Shown here piece after piece: positions 41,178 to 49,488 of a stretch of 64,000 nucleotides of DNA (position 1 is the first letter of the stretch; each line of letters begins with the position of its first letter). The position numbers and the translations under genes are program-made. The notes beneath the pieces are model-generated. The model made no database searches. It was not told the DNA's origin and saw only the letters and a list, made by a program, of their open reading frames with translations. Origin of the DNA: Amycolatopsis sp. A133 (GTDB lineage Bacteria > Actinomycetota > Actinomycetes > Mycobacteriales > Pseudonocardiaceae); assembly GCF_031082405.1 (NCBI RefSeq), contig NZ_JAVHJU010000015.1, forward strand, positions 1 through 64,000, written 5' to 3'.

Positions 41178-41908
41178 TGGCGCGCTACGACAAGATCGGG
41201 GTCGGCTACGCACTGGGGCGGCGGACCGACCCGCGCTGGCTCACACCGGTGCTTTCCGCGCTGGGTTCCGCGGCTTCCGTGCTGGACGTCGGCTCGGGGA
41301 CGGGTTCCTACGAGCCGCCCGGCCGGCGGGTGGTCGCGGTCGAGCCGTCGGCGGAGATGATCCGGCAGCGCCCCGCGGGGGCCGCGCCGGTCGTGCGGGC
41401 GGTCGCGGAGGCGCTGCCGTTCGCGGCGGGCACGTTCGACGCCGCGCTGGCGGTGCTGACCGTGCACCACTGGCCCGACTGGCGGCGGGGCCTCGCCGAG
41501 CTGCGCCGGGTCGCTTCCCGGCAGGTCGTCCTCGCTTACGACACCGAGCGGCACAGCGACTTCTGGTTCGTGCGGGAGTACGTACCGGAGGTCGCCGCGC
41601 TGGAAGCATCGAGGCCCTCGGCGCCGGAGATCGCCGAGTTCCTCGGGGCGTCTTCGGTGACGGAACTGCCGGTGCCGTGGGACTTCACCGACGGAGTCTT
41701 CCCGGCGTACTGGCGCCGCCCGGAGGCCTACCTCGACCCGGCGGTCCGCCGATCGTGCTCGGCGCTGGCCCAGACGTCCCCGGCCGCGGTGGACCGCGGA
41801 ATCGCCCGGCTGCGGGCGGACCTGGAGTCCGGGCGCTGGCAAGCGGGGCACGCGGAGCTGCTGGACCGGCCGGAGTGGGACGCGGGATTCCGGCTCATCG
41901 CCGCCTGA
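41177..41908 (+). CDS. class I SAM-dependent methyltransferase
   Basis: A 243-residue methyltransferase with motif I VLDVGSGTGSYEPP (about 36-49), the acidic VVAVEPSAEM, then AEALPFAAGTFDAALAVLTVHHWPDW of the UbiE/Methyltransf_11 type. Start at ATG 41177 because of the TGATG overlap with the PAC2 gene and the motif-like MARYDKIGVGYA. Substrate unknown. Confidence 0.88.
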   Translation: MARYDKIGVGYALGRRTDPRWLTPVLSALGSAASVLDVGSGTGSYEPPGRRVVAVEPSAEMIRQRPAGAAPVVRAVAEALPFAAGTFDAALAVLTVHHWPDWRRGLAELRRVASRQVVLAYDTERHSDFWFVREYVPEVAALEASRPSAPEIAEFLGASSVTELPVPWDFTDGVFPAYWRRPEAYLDPAVRRSCSALAQTSPAAVDRGIARLRADLESGRWQAGHAELLDRPEWDAGFRLIAA

Positions 41909-41912
41909 ACGC

Positions 41913-42896
41913 TCACGCGCCGTGGCAGCCTTCTTCGTTCAGCGGCCCGAACGACGGCAGGACGAGCCCGCACAAGTAGCCGTCGACCCACCGGCCGCTC
42001 CCGGCGATGTTGGTCCCCAGCCGGACGAACGGCGCGAAGCCCCGGATCCCCGCGGCCAGCGCGTCCTGGTTGCGCTGCAGCATCGACGTCAGCTGGTCCA
42101 GCTGGGAGAGCAGCGGGCCGACGCGAGACTCGTTGATCAGCCCGGACAATTCCGAAGACAACCGCCGGGAGCCCTCGAGCAACGTGCTGATCGCCGTCTC
42201 GCGGTTGATCACCTCCGCGAGCAGCTCGTTCCCGTCGTCGAGGAGCCGTCGCACGGCCGCGTCGCGGTCGACCAGCGTCTGCGAAACCACGCGCGTGTTA
42301 CCCAGCAACGCGGCGAGCCGGCTGTCACGCGAAGCGAGCGAGTCCGACAGCCGCGAAAGCCCGGTGAGGGCGGCGCGGACGCTCTGCGGTGTGTTCGCCA
42401 ACGTCGCCGAGAGCGTGTCGAAGCTCTTCGCCAGCCGCGTGGTGTCGATGCGGTCCACTGTGGACGACAGCTCGCCGAATGCCGCGAGGATGTCGTAGGG
42501 CACGGTGGTGCGGGACCCCGGGATGGGCCGTCCCGGGTCGAGCGTGCCCTCGCCCTGCGGGTCGAGGGCGAGGTACTTCTGGCCCAGCACCGTCTTCAGC
42601 CGGATCGCCGCGGCTGTCGCGTCGCCCAGCCAAGCCCCCTTGGCCTGGAACGAAACCAGCACGTGGTCGCCGCGCAGCCGCACGTCCGACACCCGGCCGA
42701 CCTCGACGCCGGCGATGCGGACGTCGTTGCCGGCGCTCAGCCCGGCCGCTTCGGTGAACTCGGCCGAGTACGTCGTCCCGTCGCCGATCACCGGCAGGGA
42801 ACGCGCGTTCAGTGCCGTGACCACCCCCAGGGACAGCACGGTCAGGCCGACGAGCGCCGTCCTGACCGGAGCGTCGGCGGCCCGAGGTGCTGACAT
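41913..42896 (-). CDS. MCE/MlaD-family protein (orphan)
   Basis: A 327-residue protein: an N-terminal transmembrane helix (about 12-32, ALVGLTVLSLGVVTALNA), an MCE/MlaD domain (about 38-115: YSAEFTEAAGLSAGNDVRIAGVEVGRVSDV, then LGQKYLALDP) and a long helical C-terminal part. Such proteins form the substrate tunnel of lipid or sterol ABC importers. Normally six mce genes follow two yrbE permease genes; here a single mce gene stands alone, next to an FAD monooxygenase gene 4 bp upstream. It may work with components coded elsewhere or be a leftover. Confidence 0.87.
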   Translation of the reverse strand: MSAPRAADAPVRTALVGLTVLSLGVVTALNARSLPVIGDGTTYSAEFTEAAGLSAGNDVRIAGVEVGRVSDVRLRGDHVLVSFQAKGAWLGDATAAAIRLKTVLGQKYLALDPQGEGTLDPGRPIPGSRTTVPYDILAAFGELSSTVDRIDTTRLAKSFDTLSATLANTPQSVRAALTGLSRLSDSLASRDSRLAALLGNTRVVSQTLVDRDAAVRRLLDDGNELLAEVINRETAISTLLEGSRRLSSELSGLINESRVGPLLSQLDQLTSMLQRNQDALAAGIRGFAPFVRLGTNIAGSGRWVDGYLCGLVLPSFGPLNEEGCHGA

Positions 42897-42900
42897 GGCG

Positions 42901-44133
42901 TCAAGAGTGACGCACGTCACGCCGGGCCGCCAGCCGGGTCCCCCGATGAGCGGAATCGAGCCCCGGGTACTCGCGGTACTCGAGCGCATTGGCCGCCCGG
43001 TCGGTCATCCGGACGAAGAGGCCGCCCAGCAACCGCGTGCTCAGCATCCGGTAGACGCGGTTGCGGCCGCGGATCTTCGCGGCCGTGCGCGGCGCGAGGA
43101 AGTTGCCGGCGCCCTTGCCGTTCTTCTGCCCGACCGTGGCCGGCTTGCGGAGCCGCTCCTCGTATTTCGCGAACGCCGTCACGTGGTCGCCGCCGGCCGC
43201 GACGAGCTCCCCGGCCAGCACCTGGGCGCCCATCATCGCGAGCCCGGTGCCGGACCCGCCCGGCCCGGCGCACCACGCGGCGTCGCCGAGCAGCACGACC
43301 CGGCCCGCCGACCAGCGGTCGAGGTGGACCTGGCTGATCGAGTCGACGTACAGGTCGCCGGCCCCGGGCAGCGCCTCGAGCAGCTTCGGCGTCTCCCAGC
43401 CGGTGTCCGCGAACAGCTGGGCGATCAGCGCGCGCTGTTCGCCGGGGGTGCGGCGGTCGAACTCGATGCCGTCGGCCGCGAAGACCAGGCTGACGTGCAG
43501 CTGGTCCGCCCGCCGGTGGCTCCCCACGGTCAGCCCGCGGCCGGGCTCGTTGTACATGATGCTGGTGTGGTCGAGCCCGAGGTGGTTGGGCGCGGTGTAA
43601 CCGGCGATGCCGAAGCCGAGGTCGCGCCGGAAGTCCCCCGCCGGCCCGAACGCGGCGGCCCGGACGCCGGAGTGCACGCCGTCGGCCCCGACGACCAGGT
43701 CGAACCGTCTCGGTGCCCCGTGCCGGAAGGTGACGTCGACGCCGTCCGCCGTCTCGGTGAGGCTCGTGACGCGGTCGCCGAAGACGTATTCGGTGTGGTC
43801 CGCGGTGTGTTCGTACAGGATCCGCGCGAGATCGCCGCGCAGGATCTCGACCTCCCCGCTCCAGGCGGCGCCCGGCACGGTCAGCACGGGCCGGGCGTCG
43901 AGGCCGAGCACGGTCTGGTCGCCCATCGCCGTCTCGTAGCGGCGGACCTCGTCGAGGACGCCCATGGCCGCGAGCAGCTTCACCTGCTCACCGCGGAAGT
44001 CGACGGCCTGGCCGCCGGGCCGCAGGGCGGGCGCGGACTCGACGACGGTCACGCGGTAGCCGCCGCGGTGCAGCCAGTGGGCCGCGGCCGGGCCGGCGAT
44101 GCCTGCCCCGGAAACGAGCACGGTCTTGGTCAT
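42901..44133 (-). CDS. FAD-dependent monooxygenase (PHBH-type)
   Basis: A 410-residue group A flavoprotein hydroxylase. FAD motifs: VSGAGIAGPAAAHWLHRGGYRVTVVE (N-terminal GxGxxG), the DG motif VVGADGVHSGVR (about 155-166) and GRVVLLGDAAWCAGP (GD motif). Relatives include tetracycline-modifying TetX-like and polyketide hydroxylases. ATG 44133 follows CGGAGG. It is divergent from a TetR gene, the usual set-up for a repressor-controlled detoxification or tailoring enzyme. Confidence 0.9.
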   Translation of the reverse strand: MTKTVLVSGAGIAGPAAAHWLHRGGYRVTVVESAPALRPGGQAVDFRGEQVKLLAAMGVLDEVRRYETAMGDQTVLGLDARPVLTVPGAAWSGEVEILRGDLARILYEHTADHTEYVFGDRVTSLTETADGVDVTFRHGAPRRFDLVVGADGVHSGVRAAAFGPAGDFRRDLGFGIAGYTAPNHLGLDHTSIMYNEPGRGLTVGSHRRADQLHVSLVFAADGIEFDRRTPGEQRALIAQLFADTGWETPKLLEALPGAGDLYVDSISQVHLDRWSAGRVVLLGDAAWCAGPGGSGTGLAMMGAQVLAGELVAAGGDHVTAFAKYEERLRKPATVGQKNGKGAGNFLAPRTAAKIRGRNRVYRMLSTRLLGGLFVRMTDRAANALEYREYPGLDSAHRGTRLAARRDVRHS

Positions 44134-44247
44134 CGGAGGTTCCTCTCGGGTCGGTGGGTGCCGACGCCGAGATTGCGGGCGGCCGCTGACGGTCCCCGCA
44201 CGGTCCGCTGACGGCTCGGCCAGTGCGGTGCGGTTGCAGTCGCTAAC

Positions 44248-44907
44248 ATGACCCGGGTGGACCGCGCCGTCGAAGGCCGGATCCGGGAGGACGGCGATGG
44301 CGTCGTCGAGGCACGCATCCTGGATGCCGCTGCACACCTGATCGCCGAAGAGGGCTTCGGCAGGTTGAAGCTCGGCGGCGTCTGCGCCCGCTCCGGCTAC
44401 GCGCGATCGGTGATCTTCCAGCACTTCGGCGATAAGGACGGGCTCGGCCGGCGGCTTGTCGAGCACGCCGTCGAGGCGTTCACCGACGCCTACAGCGAGG
44501 CGGTCGCGGCCCGGACCGGAGCGGCCACCGCGACGCCGATGGACCTGCTGCGCGCGCTGCTGGACATCATCTTCGAGCTGATCCGCACCATGCCGACGCT
44601 CAACCAGGCGTTCCTGGCCCTCTGGGGCGACGCGGCGGCGGAGTACTCGGCCCTGCGCGGCGCGCTGACGGAGGCCGACCGCCGGTTCCGGTTCGCCATC
44701 GCCCAGACTGTGGCCAGCGGGGTCGCGGACGGGTCCATCACCGGTGTCCGCGACCCCGATTCGTACGCCTCGGCACTGCTCGCCCAGCTGCGCGGGATCT
44801 CGATGCAGGCCCTGATCGACCCGGACGGCGTCGACCTGCGCGGCCTGCGCGCCGAGCTGGAACGCAGCGTCGACCGGCTGTCCGCGGGCTTCCGCGGCTC
44901 GTTCTAG
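44248..44907 (+). CDS. TetR-family regulator
   Basis: A 219-residue TetR protein with the N-terminal HTH (ILDAAAHLIAEEGFGRLKLGGVCARSGYARSVIFQHFGDKDGL, about 24-65) and a helical ligand domain. Divergent from the FAD monooxygenase with 114 bp between; two direct copies of GCTGACGG there (about 22 bp apart) might be part of its operator. Likely represses the monooxygenase until an aromatic or drug-like ligand binds. Its end overlaps the convergent YggT gene by 4 bp. Confidence 0.9.
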   Translation: MTRVDRAVEGRIREDGDGVVEARILDAAAHLIAEEGFGRLKLGGVCARSGYARSVIFQHFGDKDGLGRRLVEHAVEAFTDAYSEAVAARTGAATATPMDLLRALLDIIFELIRTMPTLNQAFLALWGDAAAEYSALRGALTEADRRFRFAIAQTVASGVADGSITGVRDPDSYASALLAQLRGISMQALIDPDGVDLRGLRAELERSVDRLSAGFRGSF

Positions 44908-45179
44908 AGGGCGTAGACGATCCCGCGCAGCACGATCACGCCGATGAAGACCAGCGTGAAGGCCAGATCGAGCGAGAGCCCGCCGATCCGCACCGGCCGC
45001 ACGACCCGCCGCACCGGCCCGATCACCGGCTCGGTGGCGGCGTAGGCCAGGCCACGGGCGCGCCGCGCCCACGGCGGGGTGTCGGTCATCATCCCGACCC
45101 AGTCCAGCACCATCCGCGCGACCAGCACCAGCAGGTACAGGCTCAGCACGAACCCGAGCAGCGTCCCTAGTGCACCCAT
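44904..45179 (-). CDS. YggT-family membrane protein
   Basis: A 91-residue protein with two hydrophobic helices (about 8-26 and 70-88) and the YggT signature: LYLLVLVARMVLDWV, then TEPVIGPVRRVVRP. In actinobacteria a YggT gene normally lies in the division cluster near sepF and divIVA; this copy is elsewhere and may be an extra one. ATG 45179 follows GGGAGGG. Confidence 0.85.
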   Translation of the reverse strand: MGALGTLLGFVLSLYLLVLVARMVLDWVGMMTDTPPWARRARGLAYAATEPVIGPVRRVVRPVRIGGLSLDLAFTLVFIGVIVLRGIVYAL

Positions 45180-45343
45180 GGTCCCTCCCGTTCTCACTAC
45201 CGGGAGAACGCGCGAGCGGCGCGGGGAGTGCCAGTTCTGTCCGGTTCACAGCATTTCAACAGGTTGGTGCCACCCGGCCTGGTGAACCACGTCGTCCGTG
45301 GGCCGGTGCACCCGACCGGCCCGCGGACGACGTCGGGGGAGAG

Positions 45344-46510
45344 TCAGCCGAAGGTGACCACGAGCCGGCCGTCCGCGGCGAAGGACCACCTCATCGTGCC
45401 GGCGTAGGACGAACAGCGGGACCCGTTCTTGCCGGTCCAGAACTGGTCCGAGCTGTCGACGTTGCCGACGGTCTTGTCGTTCGACCCGCCACTGGCGAAG
45501 CGGCACGAAGTGTCGTTGCGGAAGACCGAGGTCCCGGTGTCGAAGGAGAAGTTGCGCTCGGCGTTGTCGATGCCGACGTTGTCCGAAACCGTCATCGACC
45601 CGGGGTTGCTGTTGTAGGTGAACCCGTGGTGGCCGTTGCGGTAGGCGATGTCGCGCCGGACGATGTGGTTGACCGCGATCTTGTCGCCACCGAGCTTGTA
45701 GCCGTTGCGGTCGCCGTTCTTGTTCACGGTGCCGTTGCTGAGGGTGCCGTTGGCGTAGGCGAGGGAGTCCTCGATGGTCACCGGCCCGATCGGGCCGGTT
45801 TCGGTCTTGGTGTAGAGGTCCCAGCCGTCGTCGATGTTGTTGTGGGCGACGTCGTAGCGGAAGACGTTGCCGGGGCCGGCGGTGAGTTTCGCGGCGAAAC
45901 CGTCGGCGTCCTCGCCGTCGGAGTCGGCGTTGTCGTGCGATTCGGAGCTCACGACGAGGTTGTTCGACGGCCACTGCTCCTTCGGCGTGCTGGACGCGAT
46001 CCGCGAGATCTGCAGCCCGGAATCCCGGTTGAAGCGGGTCACCACGCGTTCGACGACGTTGTTGCTGCCGCCGACGAAGATGCCGTTGTCCCCGGCGCGC
46101 TCGACGACGATGCCGGCGACGCGCCAGTACGAACCGTTGAGGGCGAGACCGCGGTTGGCGGAATCCTCGGTCATGGCCGAGAAGTTCAGCACCGGGGTTT
46201 CGCCGGGGTAAGCCGACAACGTCTTGCGCGCGCTCGAGGTGCCGCTGTTGCCCGGCGCGATGGTGACCGTCTGGGCGTAGGAGTAGGTGCCGCCCCGCAG
46301 CGAGATGGTGCCGCCCGCGGTGATGCGGGTGAGCGCCGAGGGCAGCGTCGTCGGATCCGCCTGGGTACCGGCGGCGGAGTCCTTGCCGTTGGGCGCCACG
46401 TACAACGTGGTGGCCGCGGCCGCCGCCGGCGGGGCCAGTGCGGCCATCGTGATCAGCGCTGCGCTCACTGCAAGCGCTTTCTTACGGGGAATGCTTCCGT
46501 ACGAACCCAT
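45344..46510 (-). CDS. secreted pectate lyase-like parallel beta-helix protein (PL9 type)
   Basis: A 388-residue exported protein: signal peptide 1-33 (basic MGSYGSIPRKK, hydrophobic core, PPAAAAA cleavage), then TTLYVAPNGKDSAAGTQADP and a right-handed parallel beta-helix. Family-9 lyase features are clear: DADGFAAKLTAGPGN, NNIDDGWDLYTKTE, NGYKLGGDKIAVNH (Lys/Asp-rich active-site face) and HGFTYNSNPGSMTVSDN. It would cleave polygalacturonate or related uronans by beta-elimination. Two LacI-type operators lie upstream, fitting induction by plant sugars. ATG 46510 has a GGAGG site. Confidence 0.88.
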   Translation of the reverse strand: MGSYGSIPRKKALAVSAALITMAALAPPAAAAATTLYVAPNGKDSAAGTQADPTTLPSALTRITAGGTISLRGGTYSYAQTVTIAPGNSGTSSARKTLSAYPGETPVLNFSAMTEDSANRGLALNGSYWRVAGIVVERAGDNGIFVGGSNNVVERVVTRFNRDSGLQISRIASSTPKEQWPSNNLVVSSESHDNADSDGEDADGFAAKLTAGPGNVFRYDVAHNNIDDGWDLYTKTETGPIGPVTIEDSLAYANGTLSNGTVNKNGDRNGYKLGGDKIAVNHIVRRDIAYRNGHHGFTYNSNPGSMTVSDNVGIDNAERNFSFDTGTSVFRNDTSCRFASGGSNDKTVGNVDSSDQFWTGKNGSRCSSYAGTMRWSFAADGRLVVTFG

Positions 46511-46553
46511 CTGCACGCCTCCTTGCGGGCAAGAATGTGCCGGACACCGGATC

Positions 46554-46567
46554 CGAGAGCGCTCCCA
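46554..46567. promoter_or_regulatory. CebR-like LacI operator, TGGGAGCGCTCTCG on minus strand
   Basis: This 14-mer matches the actinobacterial CebR/CelR box TGGGAGCGCTCCCA at 12 of 14 positions and lies 44 bp before the start of the pectate-lyase gene. LacI-family repressors of this group control plant polysaccharide genes and release DNA on binding sugar. Confidence 0.6.
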
Positions 46568-46644
46568 GTCGGAGCGGGATCTCCGGTGAGGCGACGGTAG
46601 CACCGGGTCCCGGCGGCCCGAGTGGGCCAAGCGGGTCGTCTGTA

Positions 46645-46660
46645 CTGAAAACGCTTTCAG
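46645..46660. promoter_or_regulatory. cre-like LacI operator CTGAAAACGCTTTCAG
   Basis: A near-perfect 16-bp palindrome with central CG that fits the LacI/cre pattern TGNNANCGNTNNCA. It is 135 bp upstream of the pectate-lyase start and 49 bp from the end of the neighbouring methyltransferase gene. A related AAGCGCTT word lies in the lyase signal-peptide codons (46472-46479), so up to three sites could be used together by looping. Confidence 0.55.
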
Positions 46661-46708
46661 CGGCGCGGGCCCACCCCGGCTACGCGCGGCCGGACGCCGG
46701 GGTCGTCG

Positions 46709-47719
46709 TCAGGACGGGGGCTCGACGGTGAACTCCAAGGCCCAGCGGCCGTTCGTCACCGGGGCCGCGTCGCGGAAGGCGAGTCCGCAGCCGGTGGCCA
46801 GTCCGGTCAACTCCTCGACGGTCCTTTCCTTGCTGCCGAAGCACATCAGCATGAACAGGTCGATCGCGGTACCGGCCCCGTGCCCCCGCACCGGCTCGAT
46901 CAGCACGACGGACGCGCCCGGCGCGGCGGCGCGGCGGCAGCCGTCGAGGATCCGGCGGGCGTGCTCGTCGTCCCAGTCGTGCAGGATGTCGGACAGCAGG
47001 TAGGCGTCGGCCCCCGCGGGCAGCGGGTCGAAGAAGCTGCCGGCCACGGCGCTCGCCCGATCGCCGAGCCCGGCGGCCTCCAGCCGTCCCTCGGCGGCCG
47101 CGGCCGCCGGCGGCAGGTCGAGGATCCGGCCGCGGACACCCGGGTGCGCCCGCAGGATCTCGATGAGCAACGGCCCGTCACCGCCACCCACATCGAGGAT
47201 GTCGGGGAACCGGCTCCAGTCGAAGTCCCGGGCGATCAGCGGCGCCTGTTCACGGAACCGCCAATTCATCTGGGCGTCGAACGAGCTCCGCAATTTCGGC
47301 TCGGCGTCGAGGTCGGCCCAGAAATCGCGGCCGTACCGGCGCGGATAGGCGGGCGCACCGCTGGTCATCACGTCGAGCAGCTCGACGAAAGCGAGTTCGG
47401 CCCGGCCCCCGGCGCAGGTGATGTCGAGCAGCGGCTTGACCCCTTCGGGCGCATCTTCCCGCAGCTGCGCGCCGAGATCGGTCGGCCGGTAGCGCCCGGA
47501 TCCGTGGTCCAGGTCGAAAACCTCCACCGTGACCAGGTGATCGAGCAGCCGGCTCAACGCCGCCGCCGACGTCCCGGTCCGGGCCGCGAGCTCCTCCGCC
47601 GTCGCCCCGCCGGTTCCGGCGTGTTCCGCCAAGCCGAGCGTCGCGGCCACCCGGACGGCCATCGGAGTGGCCAGATCGGCCAAGGGCATGATCGACCGCT
47701 TCACGGGAGGCTGGGTCAT
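46709..47719 (-). CDS. O-methyltransferase (Methyltransf_2 / hydroxyindole-type)
   Basis: A 336-residue methyltransferase with an N-terminal winged-helix dimerisation domain (ATLGLAEHAGTGGATAEELAARTGTSAAALSRLLDHL) and a SAM-binding C-terminal domain: ILDVGGGDGPLLIEIL near residues 174-189, catalytic-type ILHDWDDEHARRIL. Such enzymes act in natural-product tailoring. No biosynthetic cluster surrounds it. A hairpin-like AATGGGT-N5-ACCCATT lies 41 bp upstream (47761-47779) and may be an operator. Confidence 0.9.
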   Translation of the reverse strand: MTQPPVKRSIMPLADLATPMAVRVAATLGLAEHAGTGGATAEELAARTGTSAAALSRLLDHLVTVEVFDLDHGSGRYRPTDLGAQLREDAPEGVKPLLDITCAGGRAELAFVELLDVMTSGAPAYPRRYGRDFWADLDAEPKLRSSFDAQMNWRFREQAPLIARDFDWSRFPDILDVGGGDGPLLIEILRAHPGVRGRILDLPPAAAAAEGRLEAAGLGDRASAVAGSFFDPLPAGADAYLLSDILHDWDDEHARRILDGCRRAAAPGASVVLIEPVRGHGAGTAIDLFMLMCFGSKERTVEELTGLATGCGLAFRDAAPVTNGRWALEFTVEPPS

Positions 47720-47921
47720 TCCGCCAGCTTAGCGAGCCGCCGGAATAGGGCAGAGCAATTAATGGGTGTGGTACCCATTTCCCGTCGAAATCTCGAATGG
47801 TTGGGGCGCGGCGCCTCGACAGCGGGAAGCAGGCCACGCACCGACAGGCGAAGACGGCACTCGGTCGAGTCCCGTCAGTGCATTGGCCCCCGCCTTGGCC
47901 GGGTCCGCGGGGGCAGCACGC

Positions 47922-47956
47922 AAAACAGCCCCTACCGCGTTTCCGCTGGTAGGGGC
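47922..47956 (-). terminator. Rho-independent terminator of the tRNA-Arg gene
   Basis: On the minus strand the arms GCCCCTACC and GGTAGGGGC flank an 11-base loop and are followed by TGTTTT. It begins 11 bp after the 3' end of the tRNA. Confidence 0.85.
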
Positions 47957-47966
47957 CTTCTGTGTG

Positions 47967-48039
47967 TGCCCTCGGCAGGATTCGAACCTGCGACACCTGC
48001 CTCCGGAGGGCAGTGCTCTATCCCCTGAGCTACGAGGGC
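47967..48039 (-). tRNA. tRNA-Arg (anticodon CCG)
   Basis: A 73-nt cloverleaf. Acceptor stem GCCCTCG pairs with CGAGGGC, followed by discriminator A; the D arm contains AGCTCAGGGGATAGAGC; the anticodon stem CTGCC/GGCAG encloses CTCCGGA, so the anticodon is CCG, reading CGG; the T arm has GGTTCGAATCC. CCA is not encoded. CGG is a common Arg codon in this genome. Confidence 0.97.
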
Positions 48040-48188
48040 CCATCGCTGGGCGACGTCGAAAGCTTAGCGCATGCCCCGCCACCCCCGTCCCGCAGGTACC
48101 CCACCCGCGCTGTCCCTGGTCAGCGGGCGGTGGTTGATCGGTTCGGCGGGACGTCGCTAGCGTGGGAAGCCCACCTGAAGGAGCCGAG

Positions 48189-49289
48189 ATGGCCGAGCCG
48201 TTCCAGGTCGCTCTTGATGAGGGCGATGTCGCCGATCTGCGGGAGCGGCTGCGGCGGACCCGGTGGCCCGAGGCCGAGACCGTCGACGACTGGTCGCAGG
48301 GGGTTCCGCTCGGCTACGTGCGCGAGCTCTGCCGGGACTGGGGTGAGGAATACGACTTCGGGTTCGCCCGCCGGCTCAATGTCTTCCCGCAGTTCCGGGC
48401 CACCGTCGACGGTGTGGGCCTGCACTTCCTGCACCTCCGGTCGCCGGAAGCGGATGCGCTGCCGCTCGTGCTCACCCACGGCTGGCCCGGGTCCGTGCTG
48501 GAGTTCCTCGACGTTCTCGGGCCGCTCACCGATCCCGCGCGGTACGGGGGCGATCCCGCCGATGCCTTCCACGTCGTCGCGCCGTCGCTGCCCGGGTTCG
48601 GGTGGAGCGACAAGCCCGCGCTGAAGATCGCGCGGGTCGCCGGGTTGTGGGACGAGCTCATGACGTCGCTCGGCTACGACCGCTACGGCGCCCAGGGCGG
48701 TGACTGGGGTGCCGCCGTCACGAACGCGCTCGCGCGGTCCAGCCACGTGGCCGGGGTGCACGTCAACTTCGCGCCCGTGCGGATGGACTTCGACGATCCG
48801 ACGCCCGAGGAGCGCCAGGCCCTCGCCGACCTCCAGGAGTTCCGGCGGACCGGGAGCGGCTACTCCGCCCAGCAGGGCACCCGCCCGCAGACGCTCGGCT
48901 ACGGCCTCACCGACTCGCCCGCCGGGCAGGCCGCCTGGATCGCCGAAAAGTTCTGGGCCTGGACCGATCACAAGGGGCACCCGGAAGACGCCGTCGACCG
49001 GCAGCGCATCCTGGACGCGATCTCCCTCTACTGGTTCACCGCGACGGCCGCCTCGTCCGCGCGGATGTACTGGGAGAACCACGACCGCGATCTGTCCACA
49101 GTGGATGCTCCGGCCGGGATTTCGGTGTTCCCCAAGGAGATCGTCCGGCCGTCGCGGCGGCAGGCCGAGCAGCGCTACACCGATCTGCGCTGGTTCGAGG
49201 AGCTGCCCGTCGGCGGGCACTTCGCCGCGCTGGAGCAGCCCGAGCTGTTCGTCGAGCAGGTTCGCGGCTTCTTCCGGCTGGTGCGCTAG
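48189..49289 (+). CDS. epoxide hydrolase (alpha/beta-hydrolase, EHN domain)
   Basis: A 366-residue hydrolase of the microsomal-type epoxide hydrolase family. N-terminal EHN domain (about 1-105, PFQVALDEGDVADLRERLRRTRWP), then oxyanion-hole HGWPGS at 97-102, nucleophile Asp172 (AQGGDWGAA), cap-domain tyrosines and catalytic His in LPVGGHFAALEQPE. It opens epoxides to diols. Start at ATG 48189 after AAGGAG; the frame extends 9 codons upstream but lacks family residues. Convergent or independent of neighbours. Confidence 0.9.
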   Translation: MAEPFQVALDEGDVADLRERLRRTRWPEAETVDDWSQGVPLGYVRELCRDWGEEYDFGFARRLNVFPQFRATVDGVGLHFLHLRSPEADALPLVLTHGWPGSVLEFLDVLGPLTDPARYGGDPADAFHVVAPSLPGFGWSDKPALKIARVAGLWDELMTSLGYDRYGAQGGDWGAAVTNALARSSHVAGVHVNFAPVRMDFDDPTPEERQALADLQEFRRTGSGYSAQQGTRPQTLGYGLTDSPAGQAAWIAEKFWAWTDHKGHPEDAVDRQRILDAISLYWFTATAASSARMYWENHDRDLSTVDAPAGISVFPKEIVRPSRRQAEQRYTDLRWFEELPVGGHFAALEQPELFVEQVRGFFRLVR

Positions 49290-49412
49290 CCGGCCGCGGA
49301 ATCTGCCCGAACGGATGACCGGCGGCGAAGCGTGACGGGTCCGCCTGGCGGGAAACCCCGCCTGGTGGATTGGGTGGCGCAGCCGCGCGGGGTAGCTTGC
49401 GGTTGGGTGAAC

Positions 49413-49454
49413 TTAGGCTGACCTCTGTTGCATATATGCGCATCCGACTATATG
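49413..49454. promoter_or_regulatory. candidate metalloregulator sites before the CDF exporter
   Basis: Two elements lie side by side: TTAGGCTGACCT (49413-49424), 11 of 12 bases to the DtxR-type core TTAGGCTAACCT, and CATATA-N12-TATATG (49431-49454), an AT-rich inverted repeat of the kind used by ArsR/SmtB metal sensors. Such AT-rich sequence stands out strongly in this GC-rich DNA and probably overlaps the promoter. Confidence 0.5.
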
Positions 49455-49488
49455 TTTGGCCCGACGGTGAACCGGGAACGGAGGCGGA

